From contig OX637409.1 in NCBI GenBank assembly GCA_951799425.1, forward strand, positions 18,153,960-18,217,959: 64,000 bases of DNA, given 5' to 3'. The notes under the pieces were generated by a model. The model did no database searches, was not told where the DNA came from, and saw only the letters and a program-made list of their open reading frames with translations. Made by a program: the position numbers and the translations under genes. Source of the DNA: Ilex aquifolium (lineage: Eukaryota > Streptophyta > Magnoliopsida > Aquifoliales > Aquifoliaceae). Below, in pieces: positions 21,760-35,830 of the stretch; the stretch's first letter is position 1; the number at the start of each line of letters is the position of its first letter.

Positions 21760-23234
21760 TGATGAGGTGGCTCTACAACTCCACCATGGCCTGGTTATGG
21801 AGTAAATATTAAGTATAACGATGATATCATGTCATTACAATTATATGATGTTACCAACTAATTATAAAACAACAAAAAAAGCTGGTGAACTCCACTATTT
21901 TAACATGACAGAGATAGTTAGAATAGAGTGCACTTGATATTTTATCATTGATTAGTGACATCACATGATTTTGATGATGTGGAGTCATCGTTACATTCAA
22001 TATTTTTCCGATTACGAGGCCATGATACTCCCAAAAGAGGAGAAACTACTTTTTTATTTTTATTTTTTATATCCATACAATAAAAATATAGCATAAAGCA
22101 AAATAACGGCTTAATTATTTATATTTTACAATTTGTTGACTTTTTTATAACTTATATTTTGATCACACTAAATCTGCCTATTTATATTTTAACCACGATT
22201 AATATATATCCATAAATTTTAACGTTCGTTATAGTTTAATCACACAAAAAAAAAAAAAAAAAAGAGCACACCCTTAACCGTGCATTGCCCTGGTACCCTG
22301 TATACAACAATAGAGGATGGGGAAGATTTATTTATTTATTTTTAAATTTTTTTTTTTTTAAGTGGGGATGGGGAAGATTTAAACATAAATTGTCCAAATC
22401 GTTATATGTAAGATAAAACCGCAGTTCATACAAAACATAGGAAAGTTGACGAGTGCAATATGTCATCATTTTGTGCTCCGACGAGTCCCAATTTTCGGTA
22501 CCACAAAAAAAAAAAAACAAGTAAAAAAGGAAGCATGAAGAGTTAGTAATGGTGTCAAGAAGATGACTCGAATACTAAGGACGGTGACTATTAATTCAAT
22601 GGTTAACTTCACGACTCAAACCTTCTAGGGGGAAAACAAGATAGCACGCCAAAAAAGACCATAGAAGGTAATACAGACTTCTACTTCCCAGGATCAAATC
22701 TGGGCCTCACCTTAAGAATTGCGTAGGAGTAGGGCAGAGTGAAGTTTTTGAGGCGTTATTTTGACGTATTTTTAACCTAATCAAATGTCAACATCATTTG
22801 TATTGGTCTAAGCCTTTGAGCAAAGCTTTCTAATCAATGCATAATAGGGACATAATTGAATATTTCAAATGGAAACTTCTTTCTGACCAAGCTCAATGTT
22901 GAAAATGTCATGAGTGAATCATATTGAAATTTCATACCTAGTAATTGAGATAACAACACGACACTCATATAGAGGGTTTAGTAGGGTGGGTGGATGAATT
23001 AAATGAGACTGATATATTTTTTATTCTTCAAGATTTTTTTTTTCCTTCTGTGTTTAATAGGAGGAAAAAATTTATTATTATTATTATTATTTTTTTGTAT
23101 TTAGTAGAACAAAAGGATCAAAAAGGTATATAGATATATATTTTATCTTTATATCTATATATGAAATTCATGTGTATATATTATGTAACAGATAAATAGG
23201 ATATATGTATGTTTAAAGGATATAAATATAAATA
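21760..23234. other. AT-rich gene-free stretch
   Basis: I see poly-A and poly-T tracts and an ATT microsatellite near 23070, but no gene. Confidence 0.5.
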
Positions 23235-23421
23235 AATATATAATATAAAACAGGACAGACTTCAATAAGTTCATCCGACTGTCTCAAATAGACTTATCAA
23301 ACAGCCACCAACATCCTTCTCAAAACTATTCATATTAAATTTTACCTTCTTCTCCTCACTCTTCACTCACTCACTCTCTCAAATCTTCACTCATGTGCCT
23401 GAAAGCACGGGTTAGTCTAGT
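23235..23421 (+). mobile_element. Mini-Helitron-like element, copy 1
   Basis: It contains GACTTCAATAAGTTCATCCG...CAAACAGCCACCAACATCC and ends with a GTGCCTGAAAGCAC hairpin and CTAGT (23417-23421). A CT-rich insertion of about 50 bp makes it longer than copies at 25434 and 53902. The 5' end is blurred in AT-rich sequence. Confidence 0.5.
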
Positions 23422-23644
23422 AATATATATTTTAATGAACATAATTAACTCTTCTTCCACTTTTGTTCCTAATTATGGAGGAATAGATTTTAGTGATTTA
23501 GAAGAAAGTCTAATCTATCAACTTTTTTATCTTTTATATTTTCATTCGTTAACAAGCATGATGTTTACTCTATCCTTCAAACTTTTCATCACTCTATTTT
23601 TCTATCATACTAAACAACCCATTATGCTACTAGGATGATGGCGC

Positions 23645-23872
23645 TCATGGGCTGAGCCAGGTCCAACCCGCCAAATTTTGTTTTGGGTTAGACTGTGGTA
23701 TTGGGAAGCCCAACCCACACCATGGGATTGGCAAGCCAATTTGGAGTTGGAGCTGTGTATATATATGGCTTATATGGGCCAGCCCGTCAAACACAATCTT
23801 CTCAGATTCAGGTCCTCTAAACAAAGGAAACTTCACATCCATAAACCTTGAAATTATCTGTTCTTCTCCCAT
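23645..23872. repeat. Possible repeat rich in GGGCC/CCAACCC words
   Basis: Short words such as GGTCCAACCCGCC and AGCCCAACCCACACC suggest a degenerate transposon end. The minus-strand open frame of 75 codons has no recognisable domain. Confidence 0.25.
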
Positions 23873-23977
23873 TGAATTCCTAATATGAGAAGTATTATTC
23901 TTATTTTTTTTTCCAGGGTAAGTACCCCTTTTATCGAGTTAGGGCCAGAGCCAAAAAAAATGTTTTAGGGTGGGCAC

Positions 23978-24779
23978 CAGGGGCGGAGCCACCCTTGGGC
24001 TAGGGTGGACACATGCTCTCCCTCAAATTTTTTTTCTTCTTCTTATTATATATGTATTTTTTGAAATAAAATTTAAACATATTTAATTGTGCTCACCCTA
24101 TTATTGTGTTCTGGTGATATCGATTTGAATAGACTTTTACGTAAATAATTGTTAACTTTTCGAGCAATGTTATTGAGACTTAATTTGTGACCTAATTCAT
24201 TGTAATATTAAGTTTAATAGTGAGTCTCAGTATTTAATAAACTCAACTATCTATCCAATGATCACAATCCATTGGGTTTCCACAAATTAAATTTTAAATT
24301 AGGTGCAACTAATATTATTGTTAACTTTTAGATACGTTTCAGACATGTTCGAAGTGTTTTGAACATATTGAGATTATTTATAATTTTTTTAAATTATAAG
24401 GTTATTTTGTTATTGTATAAAAATGTGTATTGATATGTAGTAAACTATAGAATCATAAAAGAAGATTGTTACCACGATTTTATATATATAAAAAATATTG
24501 CTGATAAGATTGGTCTGTAACTCTTTCAAATAATAAAAATATACTATGATCAATTGTAAGTAACAATAATTAGTCTCATTTTTGATAAGAAGTTTTAATT
24601 ATTATTTTTTTATTCATGTTATACATATCAATTTTTAATCTTTTATGTTTACTGAACTTTTAAGAATTAAGTATAATTTCAATATACATGAATTTGTGAA
24701 CTTTTACGACCAATTGAAAAAAAATTAAAACGTACTAATGTGTCCACCACCCTAAATCTTTTTTCTAGCTCTGCCCATG
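23978..24779. mobile_element. Non-autonomous hAT element, 802 bp
   Basis: The ends are CAGGGGCGGAGCCA and TAGCTCTGCCCATG, an imperfect inverted repeat. The target duplication GTGGGCAC is perfect (23970-23977 and 24780-24787). The interior is AT-rich without coding capacity. Confidence 0.9.
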
Positions 24780-24787
24780 GTGGGCAC

Positions 24788-25433
24788 TATAACACATTTT
24801 ATTCTAATTGATAAAAATAAAATGACACATTTATTCTATTTATTTTATCAATGATCCTTAAAATTTTTATGCATACATGTCTACAATAGAAAAAAGATTA
24901 ATTATATTTTTTTATTGAAAATGGGGTTAATTATACTTACTTACAATTGATTCAACAAATTTTTATACTTTGATAGTTTTGTTTGATTATTTCATTATTA
25001 ATGATTAATAAAATTAATGCAAAAATTACATATATGTACACTAAAGAATATACTACGCATTTTTCTATAATTTTGTGAGCAATATCACAAATCTCTGCTA
25101 GATTTTAAACTCAATATTAAAGTGCACATCAATAATAAATGGTCAAGTTTATCAAATAATTTTAAAATGAATTCAATATGTCCAAATTAATTTGAATATG
25201 TCCGAAGTGTGTCTACTGTTAGTCATATAGATATGAGTGTGTATTAATTTATATGATAAGAAAATAGAGTAATGTTATATGAACCTAATTTGGGACCTAA
25301 TTCAATATAGTCGTTGGATTAGTTGTGAGTTCCAAGGTTAGATGGAGCACACTTCTAATTCAATGACTATATCGAACTAGGTCCCCAAATTAGAGGTTCC
25401 AATAGCATTTTTCCAAAAATAATAAGGTAGACA
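24788..25433. other. AT-rich spacer
   Basis: No gene. A short inverted repeat near 25280-25410 (GAACCTAATTTGGGACCTA against TAGGTCCCCAAATTAGAGG) may be a tiny MITE. Confidence 0.4.
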
Positions 25434-25566
25434 TCTATAATATAAAATAAGGAAGGCTTCAATAAGCATATTTGACGGTTTTAAATAGATTCATCCAACG
25501 GCCACCAACATCCCTTTCAAAATCATTCACATTGCACTGTAACTTCAAGCACGGATTATCCCTAGT
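25434..25566 (+). mobile_element. Mini-Helitron-like element, copy 2 (133 bp)
   Basis: It starts TCTATAATATAAAATAAGG after an A and ends CAAGCACGGATTATCCCTAGT. It shares the core CTTCAATAAG...CCAACGGCCACCAACATCC with the copies at 23235 and 53902. TC start, terminal GC-rich stem and CTRRT end are Helitron marks; the base after CTAGT is A rather than the expected T. Confidence 0.55.
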
Positions 25567-25569
25567 AAT

Positions 25570-28500
25570 TAGATATATTTAAAAAAAATATAATACATAA
25601 TAGTAAGACAATAAAATTGAGGGTGATCACTAGTCCTTGAGTGGCTCCGCAACTCTCAGTACTCTATGTTTGGTAAAAAAAAAAAAAAAGGTCAAATAAT
25701 ATCGAACCGTATTAATTTATATCTATACTACTTCTAAATGTCAACAAAATAAAAAATTTTTGTTTAACTAAAATAACCTTAACAAAATAAATAATGCCCA
25801 TCCTATCATTTTTTAAGTTAATACCAATATTAAAATTATTTTAATTTCCCACCGTTAAGTAGACTCTTGGGTGGATGCCTGTTGGGCTGTTGTTATATCT
25901 TCAATACGCAACATACAAAGAAGTCTGAAGCCAACAACAGTCCATCAAAAATTTCACCATCCGTCTTCTATAAGTTCTGATTTTTTTTTTCTTTTCATGT
26001 TCTGGTCCTTCATTACTCTTCGGTCTCTTTTTGTTATTGTAATTCATTGTTGCATGGTGGTATTATTTAATGAAATAACATGATTAGTTTATGATTTTAT
26101 CGACGAAATAACATGGTATTTTTTTTTTTTGATTCTCGATCGGAGGAGAACATGAAGAAGACAATCACTAAAACCCAAGTTTACTCTAAATCTTCTTGTC
26201 TGTAAGTGCCCAATGCTTAGTTTCTATATGCTTTTTTCTTTATCGTTTGTTACAAGGGTGATGAATGATGGTCTATGAGTCCTTGGAGGACACTTATGAT
26301 AGTAAATAGTGATCATTTGGGGAATTGTTAATTTGGAGGTGACATCATTGTTCAAGTGGCTTGATGTTTAGCAAGTTGTTATCTTCTGTGTGTATTGAAT
26401 GAACTATTTTAGAGTTAAAGAGTAGAGCTTATATGATATAAGACAATAAGAGAAGAACTCTAGGTTGCCAACAAATGGTAACAATTTTCCTTTTGGTTTA
26501 ATCTTTTACTGACTAGGAGTCTGATTTTGTAGCCCAAGTTTCCTATCTGTGCCTTTGATGGATTTATTTATTTCATTATGAAGGGCAATGTAGAGCTTTG
26601 CCTTTAAGGATTTCCATGGAAGAGAAGAAGACAAAAACGTATGACATCTGTGGACCTATGTGCATTTCTTGTGATGATATTGTGTTGTGTACGTTCATCG
26701 AATATACAGTTTGGTTCCAAAAACAACTTTTGTAATGTGTTTTGCAATTTAGAATTGCATGTTTCATGACATGTAGATTTAATTAGTGAGGAAAAAGAAT
26801 CAATTGATGATAAAAGTTATCGATGATCAGTGCGCAACTTAAATTGAAATCTATGTAACTTAATGTTTATTCTTGTTTACCCTTAGTGAGACTGGAAGGA
26901 TGATAGTCATGTTAAAAAATAGAATTGAATTGTTTTTTTGTTTGATTGGAATAGAATTCTAAAGTTATTTTTTGTTTTTGTTTTTGTTTGTTTTTTTTTT
27001 TTTTTGGTATGACAACATTGTGAACTTGCATGTTTGCCACTACCTCAATGCCATGTTAGTATTAGCTTGGACATCTTGCCCTTGGGTGTGTGGGATCTTT
27101 ATATAAAGGTCTAAAATGAGTTTGAAATAATATTTTGTTGGAAAATCCACTTAAGCATATCTTGCCTTTGAATTCTTAAAAATTACTGCAAGCATACTCG
27201 AATAGTGAAAGGTTTTCATTGATAAGTATTTGAAAACAAATGCTAGTGATGCATTTCTCGGTTAATGTACACGTTATCAATAACTGAGTGATAGATTTTA
27301 TTACATATTTGATGGTTGCACTCAATACTTTGCAAAAGGCGTAGAGCAAGGTCAACTTCACTAGAGTAGAACACCTGACTAGAGGTTTTGCCACCATTTT
27401 AGGTGGAAGATTACTAACAAAAGTTTGAATATTTATGAAAATAAGATGGATCTATGTGAAGTGGATAGCTGAATGGAATCCTTCAAGGGAATGAACTTTG
27501 TTTATCTTACGACGTACTGAAAGCAAAGCGGGAAAGATTTTAATTAAGGATTACTGTGATGAAGTTAATGTTTGATGTTGTGGTACTTTGAAGCGGAATT
27601 TTAGTGCTTAATTTTTGGGCTAATATAATAGGTTTGCATAATTGAGTTTTATTATTTTGATACAGGTTAAAATTTGATGGAATCAAGCTTCTCTTTGATT
27701 ATCTGATTGCAAAACTATAAAGATACTGCATGAAAGCTCTTCAAATGACAAAAATTCTACAATTACAAAGGTTCAGGCGGTCCCTTTGTTTTACTAGGGA
27801 CAATGACATTCTCAAAAGAGTTGGTGAAATTGTTTGGGTAAGTAATGAAGGCCAAAAGAAAAGTGTTATTTTTTTTATGGTCGAGGGTGGGGCTTATAAT
27901 TGACTCTTTGATTTTGGTTCTATTTTTGCATATTGACTTTTGTAGACTAATTTGACTCAAACCCCGCCTCTAATCCTAGCTATCTCTTTCTTTCACTGCA
28001 TTTCATTTCAGTGTCTCTCTTTGTTTCCTCTTTCATTATACAATATATGACCAAATTCATTGAGGCTCCTTTGCGTTTGTTAGTTAGAATAACTTCACAT
28101 AGAATGTAGTTTTTGTTCTTAGCTATTGATGTAAAACTACGATCATAAATAATTTTGAGTGAAATTTGTTAGTTTGCTCCTTTATTTACCTTTTGCTTCT
28201 CCATACATTAATTTTGATATATAGATATAATGCTAAAATATCTATTTGTATATTTTAAATAAAAAATAAAAAATAAAAATAAAAAAAATACTTTTTCCAT
28301 CTTATCAAACACAAAAAAAAAAAAATCAATCCTTCCTACCAAACACAAAGGAGGGAAGGAAGGATTCATTCATTGAAGGATGGAAAGTGTATTATTTCAA
28401 TTTTCCATCATTCAATTTTTCCATCCACCCTACCAAATGGACAATAAGACACGTTAGCTTTCCCCTTAAATATATATGTCATGTTACCGTTGAAATCTGT

Positions 28501-29160
28501 TTATCATTGTATAAAGTTGATAGCTGACAGCGTAGATGGATATACTAAGTATCATTAGCTGGTAGAGATTTAACGCTTATATTAGTAGTGGAAATTGTTG
28601 TTATGTAATCGTTATTGGTGTTATACAAAGTCGCTTAGTATATTGACTTGCTCTTTTTTCATTCTCTTTTAATTTTATGAGCCATAAAATTTCCAAGTTA
28701 GGTTTTGTGCTTAATCTTGTGATGATTGTTCTGTGTACGATATCTATGCCTTCTTCATATAGTGGATTGTTTTGTTATTCTAATCTTTTTTAGATATTTT
28801 ATTTTTGGCACTCTGTAGATAAACTCTATAGAGAAAGCAATGGAATTTTTCTACAAGGGATCAAATGAAGGGGCATCTAATTGTTCCTTCAATGAGTAGG
28901 ATATTCAAGAGATTTGAATTGTTTATCCCAAAAATTGGATAAATATATGCGAGTTGTGTCAATCTTGTAAAACGCTAAACTTCATTGCATAATCACTTAT
29001 TTTGTTTAGTTCTTTTCTATTTATCGTAAAAAGTTATGCTTTCTTTTTGCCATAGCATCTAAGGGTACGCAAAAGTCCTTTGAAGACGGCCCTAAATTTG
29101 ATATGTCATTTAAACTTAGCCAGACAATAACAAAGAAAACTGAATCACTCAAAAAGAAAG
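25570..29160. other. Gene-free stretch with a possible Helitron 5' end
   Basis: A-TCTATACTACTTCTAAATGTC at 25721 resembles a Helitron 5' terminus and is mirrored on the minus strand at 47696. No matching 3' end was found. A block at 28300-28445 rich in TACCAAACACAAA and TTTTCCATCCACCC resembles 50326-50475 and is probably a hAT-like MITE. No reading frame in this stretch resembles a known protein. Confidence 0.4.
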
Positions 29161-30189
29161 AACCATCACTACAAAAAATTTACTTTTTAGCGACGAGTTG
29201 ACTCGTCGTAAAATGTATAAATTTCGTCGCAAAAAATTTTCGTCGACGAAATCATTTCTTCGCCATTTTGTCGCCTTAGGCTCGTCTGGGAAAATTTTCA
29301 GCGACAACAAAACTTTCGTTGGCAAAAATACACAATAGGCGACCATAATTTTGTCGCCAAACATTCTTATTTCGTCGTCAATGTTTTGTTCGTCGCCAAA
29401 AAGTAAATTATTTTAATCACATAAAATCTTTAGCAACGATTACATTCATCGCAAAATGTGAAAATTTTAGTGACCGTCTCTATTTCGTTGCTAAAAATAA
29501 GTACACAAATTATTGGCGACAAATATATTTGTTGCCCAAAAAGACAACCAGCATTTTAGTAAGGACTTTTTTTCGTCTTCAAAATGATGAACAATGTTTT
29601 AGCGATGACTTGTTTTCGTCGCCCAAAAAATGAACATGATTAAATCCCATTTGACCCTATAACAATTTAAAAACACCTATAACAACTCAAAAGCATTCCG
29701 ACAAATCTCAATCATGCACCCATGACAATAGATAATCCATAAAAACACATCACAATTACTAAAATATTCATATATTACTCAAAATATAAAATAACATCCA
29801 ACAATTTTCAATAGCATCAAACAATATCCAAAACTCCTAACAATTTCCAAAATTTTCAACATCCAATATTCCAACAACAAAATATATCAAATATTTGAAA
29901 GAAAAGATGTCTAGGTATCCAAAAAGAGCTATTTACAATTCATCGTCAATCTGTGACAAACACAAAAAACTCATTAACACACTATAGATAATAAGTAAAA
30001 GAAAAAATATATAAATTTTGAGTTCATAGGTTAATAAATTAATATTTGACTAAGTATATGATAATAACAAAACAAAAAAACATAAGTCCATAGTTAAAAT
30101 CGCTTACCAAGATAAAGTTGAATTGCTCGGCTTTCCAATGCCCCCACTACGCTGCACTGCTAACCTCACCTCTGTCATTTGTTGCATCA

Positions 30190-31612
30190 TCATTTCTTGA
30201 CACTTATCCAGTTGCTGGAGTTTTTCTTGGTTTCATGCAACTCTCTCTTCAGACTCATCACCTCATCTTCATTTGCAATAGTCTTAGACGTCTTTTTTGA
30301 AGAAGGTTTCGATCCAACCCCATAACCTCGCTTATAGTCAGACTTGCAGCCAAGGACGGTGTTTGCAATCTCCCCCTCAGACATATGTGATTCATCATCT
30401 TGTGTGGACTTGTCTCTTAATTCATTCATCTGGTTCTAAAATTTTAAAAAATAACTGATAACTTGTTCACAAAACGAAACTTATCAACCTTATAAATCTA
30501 AAATACAGTAACATCAAGAAAATTTTTATACTTACGTATCGAGACTCAGCTTCTTGTGATATCCATTTGTTCGACTTCTTGCTAAAGTGAGATTCACGAA
30601 AGAAATCTACAAACTGAAGTGACTCCTGGGTCTCGGGATCTTTCTATTTTAAAAAACTGTATAGTTACAACACTTTAAATAAGATAACATACAAAAAAGG
30701 TATAAGTTAAAACACTTAACCATAACATGCATTGCAGATGGAAAAGACTTGGAACCCATAGCATGATTGTAGGGTAGCTTGACACGATTTGCAGAATTTA
30801 TGTTAGATCGTTTCTACATAAAAAATTTAACATAAGTTAGTGTAGAGACAATATCCGATTGTAAATAAAAACCAGCAACATTAGTGATAAAATATCAAGT
30901 TTTTACCTGATCGATTATATAATTTCAATCATTCTTACTAACTTGTTTGTAGGGCTCAATTTTTGGGTTCAGGCAAGCCTTCACCAATTTTTTATAGTGA
31001 CTGTGCATCTTAGAACGATGGTCACTATACAAACAAACAAACTTAGCTTCAATGTTTTCCCGAACACGTTCTGACTCATCGTATTCGACAATGTCAAACC
31101 TTGTCTGTACAAAAAAATAGTACATCATTTTGAGCAAAAACTATGATATTAATAACGAATATAATAAAATAAGTATAATTACCCGGAGGCGTGCAATGAT
31201 AGGGGCACGCATGTCATCAGACAAATCATTCCATAGGGTCACATTAATTGGGACGAAAGTCCTAGCCAAGACTCATATCTCATTAATGCAACGTTGTGCA
31301 TTTTTTCCAACCGGGACATTCACACCATTAGGGATCTCAACACGTAGCATCCCATTTGCCTCCACCATCTTCTCTACAGCCTTTCCTCGTGTAGGACCTC
31401 GCCCCTTCCTTGAGGTCGACCCTGACATTACCAAAATATAATAGATGAATAGAGAAAAATATTTTAAAAGTGTCTAATGAAAATGAAATCATACCTGTAT
31501 TGCTAGCTATAGTATGTGGACTACGGATGTTTGATGTCCGTGATGGGGATTGCACCTCCTCACGTGCAATTGCAGGTATAGATAAGACTTTGGCTCGACG
31601 ACCTAGAGCCAT
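30190..31612 (-). pseudogene. CACTA second-protein (TnpA/Transposase_24-like) remnant
   Basis: Minus-strand pieces at 31612-31337, 31137-30925 and 30429-30190 show basic, charged sequence. One reads RFDIVEYDESERVRENIEAK and HRSKMHSHYKKL, and the last reads YGVGSKPSSKKTSK followed by a short helix MSLKRELHETKK. This pattern and place fit the plant En/Spm second protein. I am confident of the context but not of residue-level homology. Confidence 0.6.
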
Positions 31613-31739
31613 TTATGTTTCCTAAAGCATTATGGTACATGAGTCATTATACAAATAATAAATTAAAAATACAACAACTGTAACAAAACAAAACAGCAGA
31701 CCATTACGAAGAAAATTTGGTTAAACTATCTTTATATTT

Positions 31740-34515
31740 CGGGATCAACATCTGACTCAGAATGACTATCCATATCTCTTTCTGAATCACTATACTCTAG
31801 TAATGTCTCATCATCATCATCACCACAAATGAAATCATCATCGGCATCTTTATCTTGTATGTTTTCAGACGACATTATCAGTTTGCTCGGGACAAGAACG
31901 AGATCAAGTTCGATCCTACAGAATGGGTGCGTATCATGATTTTCAACAACAATAGGGACATCCTCAATGAGTTCTTCTTGTTGGAATGCATCATTTGGAA
32001 TAGAATATTCATCATCACCGATATTTACTGCATGTTGCTCTAGTATATCCCATATGCCTCGATGTTGGACCCGTTGTACGACTTGTCAATGTGGTCCATA
32101 CTTGGGATCATTAACATAGAAGACTTGTTGCACTTGATTTGGTAGGACAAATGGATCATCTTTATACCATCGACTTCTAACATCAATACTTGTGAAATGT
32201 GAATCAACATTCACCGTTTTCGCACTACTAAGATTGAACCATTCACATTGAAACAAAACAACACGATGCCCCAAGATATCACTCATTTCCCATACTTTAC
32301 TTAAATAACCGTAGAAGTCCATTGTTATATTCTCATGATCTCCTTCAACAACTATTCCACTATTTTGAGTTTTACGACGGGTGTCACGATCTTTAGTGTG
32401 GAATTGGATGTCGTTGGATATGCAACCCGAATACATTTTCACTGAAACATCAGGACCATTTGCTAATGACCATAATTCATCATTAACTTTAAGTGACCCT
32501 TGAGATCGCAATTGATTGATCTACAAATGCATCAAATGAAAAAAATGCATGCATGATTTACACAATAAAATAGAGACTAAAGTACGCTTAATGTTACATT
32601 AAGAATTTGTCTTACTTGTTTTTCGAACCACTTGGAAAATTCATGTTGATACTTTATTGTGACATCATATTCATTTTGCATTTGCAATAAGTTCTTGTGC
32701 TCCCTATGTACATAATATATGATTAATACAATGTAAGACAAGATCGAGGTATGTAAGACATTCTCAAATATATAATGGCCAACATACTCTAGGTATGAAT
32801 TTATCTCGGGACTATTATGCAAGACAAACTACTGATCCATATCGCGTTCCTTTTGTGAATCATCTGATGCATTTCTTATTGGTCCAAAGGGACGAACTTT
32901 TTGTGAGAAGAAGGTCAACCCCGAATCATGTGCAACACCATCATCATTACGCTCCTCTCGATTGAATACAATTTTAATCCCACTTAGATACATTGAGCAG
33001 AAAGTAAGACACTCGTTCACAATATACGCTTCTACGATTGATCTTTCGGGACGAGCTTGGTTGCCAACATACTTTTTTAGAGTGCCAAGGTACCTTCATA
33101 AAATAAAAGTATAATTTAATCTAAGTTCAGAATAGAAATATTGATATCAAAATGATGATTATCTTTCAATTGGGCAACAGTAATGAACTGGTCCGGCAAG
33201 CATAGCTTCATGAGGCAAGTGCACAGTTAAATGAACTATCACATCAAAGAATGCTGGTAGAAAAATCTTTTCCAATTTGCATAGTATTAAAACAATTCGA
33301 TCTTGTGATGCATCCAAATCTTTAATCCTCAATGTCTTAGAACATAATTGTTGAAAGTAGTTGCCTAACTCAAACAAAGCAGTACATATTTCTTTATCAA
33401 GAAACCCACGTATTCCTATTGGAATAAGTCGTTGTAGGAGAACATGATAATCATGACTTTTCACACCTGATTCTTTTCTATCCTTAGTGCTTACAGATCT
33501 TGAGATGTTAGTTGCATAGCCATTAGGATACTTCACTGATTTCAAAAAATCACAAAATTCTTGTCTCTCTTTTGGTGATAATGTGTACCACGCGGGGGGC
33601 TTCACATAAGAATCACCCCGCTGCTGAAGGTGCAACTCTTTCCTTATGTGCAGATCTTCCAAATCTAGACGAGCTTTTTCAGTGTCCTTGTTCTTTCCAT
33701 CAATGCTAAGCAATGTTCCAAGAATATTGTCATATATTTTTCTCTATATGCATGACATCGAGGTTGTGTCGAAGGTTGAGTTTCACCCAGTATAGCAGCT
33801 CGAAGAATATGTTTTTCTTCGTCCAATTAAGTTCATCAGATGTATGTTTCCTTTTCTTATTGCTCGGATGTTTACCAAACTTGACATCTGGCAGTGACTG
33901 TAGTTGTTTCAAAATTTCATTCCCCGATAGCACTACAGGTTTCAATCATTTCTCATGCTTACCATCAAATAACTTACTTCGACGCCAAGCATGCTCTTGA
34001 GGTAAGAACCGACGATGTCATGTGTAGCATATTTTACTTCTTAATGGTTGTGATGAAGTATCGTAGTTACAAACTGGGCATGCCAAATAACCCTTTGTAC
34101 TCCACCTAGACATGTACCCATAGACAGGAAAGTCATTAATGGTCCACATAACAGCCGCACGCATTCGAAATGGCTGTTTGCTACATGCATCAAAAGTTAC
34201 AACACCATCTTCCCACAATAATTTCAACTCATCGATTAAAGGTCGCATGTAGACGTCAATATCTCTTCCAGGTGCTTGCAGACCGGGAATAAGCAATAAC
34301 ATCATGAAGAATGGCTCCTTCATACATTTTCATGGAGGTAAATTGTAAGACATAAGTATGACATACCACATACTATATGAGTTGCTTATGTTTCCAAAAA
34401 GGTTAAAACCATCAGTCGCCAACCCTAATCGAACATTACGCAGATCTTGGGAGAAGGAAGGGTATTGTTGTTCAAAGAGTGTGTGTGTGTGTGAGAGAGA
34501 GAGATGGTTATGTAA
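31740..34515 (-). pseudogene. CACTA TNP2-like transposase remnant
   Basis: From high to low coordinates the pieces read DLRNVRLGLATDGFNLFGN (about 34440), then KEPFFMMLLLIPG and WTINDFPVYGYMSRWSTKG (34323-34018), LRHNLDVMHIEKNI (about 33740), the 33713-33159 piece with LHIRKELH and HLTVHLPHEAMLAGPVHY, NECLTFCSMYLSGI and FNREERNDDG (about 33000), HEFSKWFEKQV (about 32620), then the DUF4216-like block RDTRRKTQNSGIVVEGDHE...SRWYKDDPF (32511-32086) and an acidic tail. At least two stops (34330-34332 after NLPP, and 32086-32088 after KYGPH) are TGA where family members have TGG. Frameshifts or former introns separate the rest. It cannot be active. Confidence 0.88.
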
Positions 34516-34649
34516 AACTATGGTGAGCAAATAAATTAAGAAAAAACTAAATAGCTCACATAATCACTCCATCAAAAACTAAATCAATCAAATGATCATA
34601 AATTAAGCAAACAACAAAGTAAGATGATCAAAGTTAAATTGAACTATAT

Positions 34650-35350
34650 GAATTCTTAATATATATATATATATATATTCAATGTATCTATATATAACTA
34701 ATATTCGATGTAAACCCAATTTAATTGGGTTGTTTTGGTAGTTTAGCTTTTGGGTTGTTATTAAAATTTATAAGTTTGTTTGTCCTTAGTTGCAATTAGA
34801 TTATTTTTGTGTTTTCCGATTGGTGTTAAGGGGCAACTGCTAGTATTTTTTGTTGGCTTTGGTAATCTTGAAGGGGCAGCCACCTGCGAGATGTTGTTGT
34901 CTTTAGGAAGGCTAAAGAGTTGCTGGAAGACAGGGTAGAAAAATAGAGTTGGTGGGTGAAAAACACAAGTGACCAAGTCAATTTTATGGGAAGAAAAACA
35001 GAGGTATAATAGGACAAAGAACTGCTGCCCAAAGTAGAGTTTTTCTGCAGAAAAACAGAGAGAGAAAATAGAGAGACAAAGAGAGTTGTTGCGAAGAAAA
35101 ACCAGAAGGTGCTACATGAGTAGAAGCCTCATCCGTTGAGTTTTGAATACTGTTATTTGTGTTTGTGTTGCTGAAAATTCTGAGATAAGTTTCCCCTTTA
35201 TATTTGCTTGATTTGTATTGAAGTTTGTGATGAAATATATAGGTCTTTTGGAGTGAATCTTTGTGATAGTTGCTGCAATTTTTTTTCTATCATTGTTTGC
35301 TAGACTCTTGTGTGTTTTTGTGTTCTTGGTGAGATCATTACTCCTATATA
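34650..35350. repeat. Possible old LTR-like insertion inside the CACTA element
   Basis: The stretch replaces the expected 5' part of the transposase. It runs from about TGTAAACCCAATTTAATTGGG to TATAACCCAACA and is leader-like (GAGAGA, GTGTTTTTGTG words). I could not match a target duplication, so the LTR idea is weak. Confidence 0.25.
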
Positions 35351-35639
35351 ACCCAACAGAAGCATGGTTATTTACCTTGTGTTATTTTCACTAGAAATCA
35401 AGGAATCTAAAATATTTTCACTCGCCAGGAAGCTAGTACCAAAATTACATGAATCATTTTCACTCGCACAATTTCCCCCAACTCCTACCCTCTCTTTTTC
35501 TAGCACTCTCCCTTTCGAAAATTATATATATATAACCCCAATCTTTGCCACTTCTTCTGTTCCTCTGATTGTTTTGTTCTTTTTGTCTTCTAAATTCGGT
35601 TTCTTCTTTCAATTAATTGAACTATATGAATTCTTAATC

Positions 35640-35830
35640 TATGTATCTGTGTATGTGCGTGACTGACTCTGTGTGTGTGTGTGTGTGTTGCTCGATCTCT
35701 ATGTGTAGCTCTGTGTGTGTCTGTGTGTGTGTGTGAGTGTTGCTCGATCTCTATGTGTGGCTCTGTGTGTGTCTGTGTGTTGCTTCATGTGTGTGTGTGT
35801 GTGTGTACGTGACAGTGTGTTTCAAGATTT
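35640..35830. repeat. GT/GTCT microsatellite
   Basis: Tracts of GTGTGT broken by TTGCTCGATCTCTATGTGT, a unit that occurs twice (about 35688 and 35740). Confidence 0.85.

Noticed and set aside
34700..35353. Solo LTR inside the CACTA element
   Set aside because: Plausible TG/CA ends exist but no matching target duplication with any choice of ends; kept only as a low-confidence repeat.
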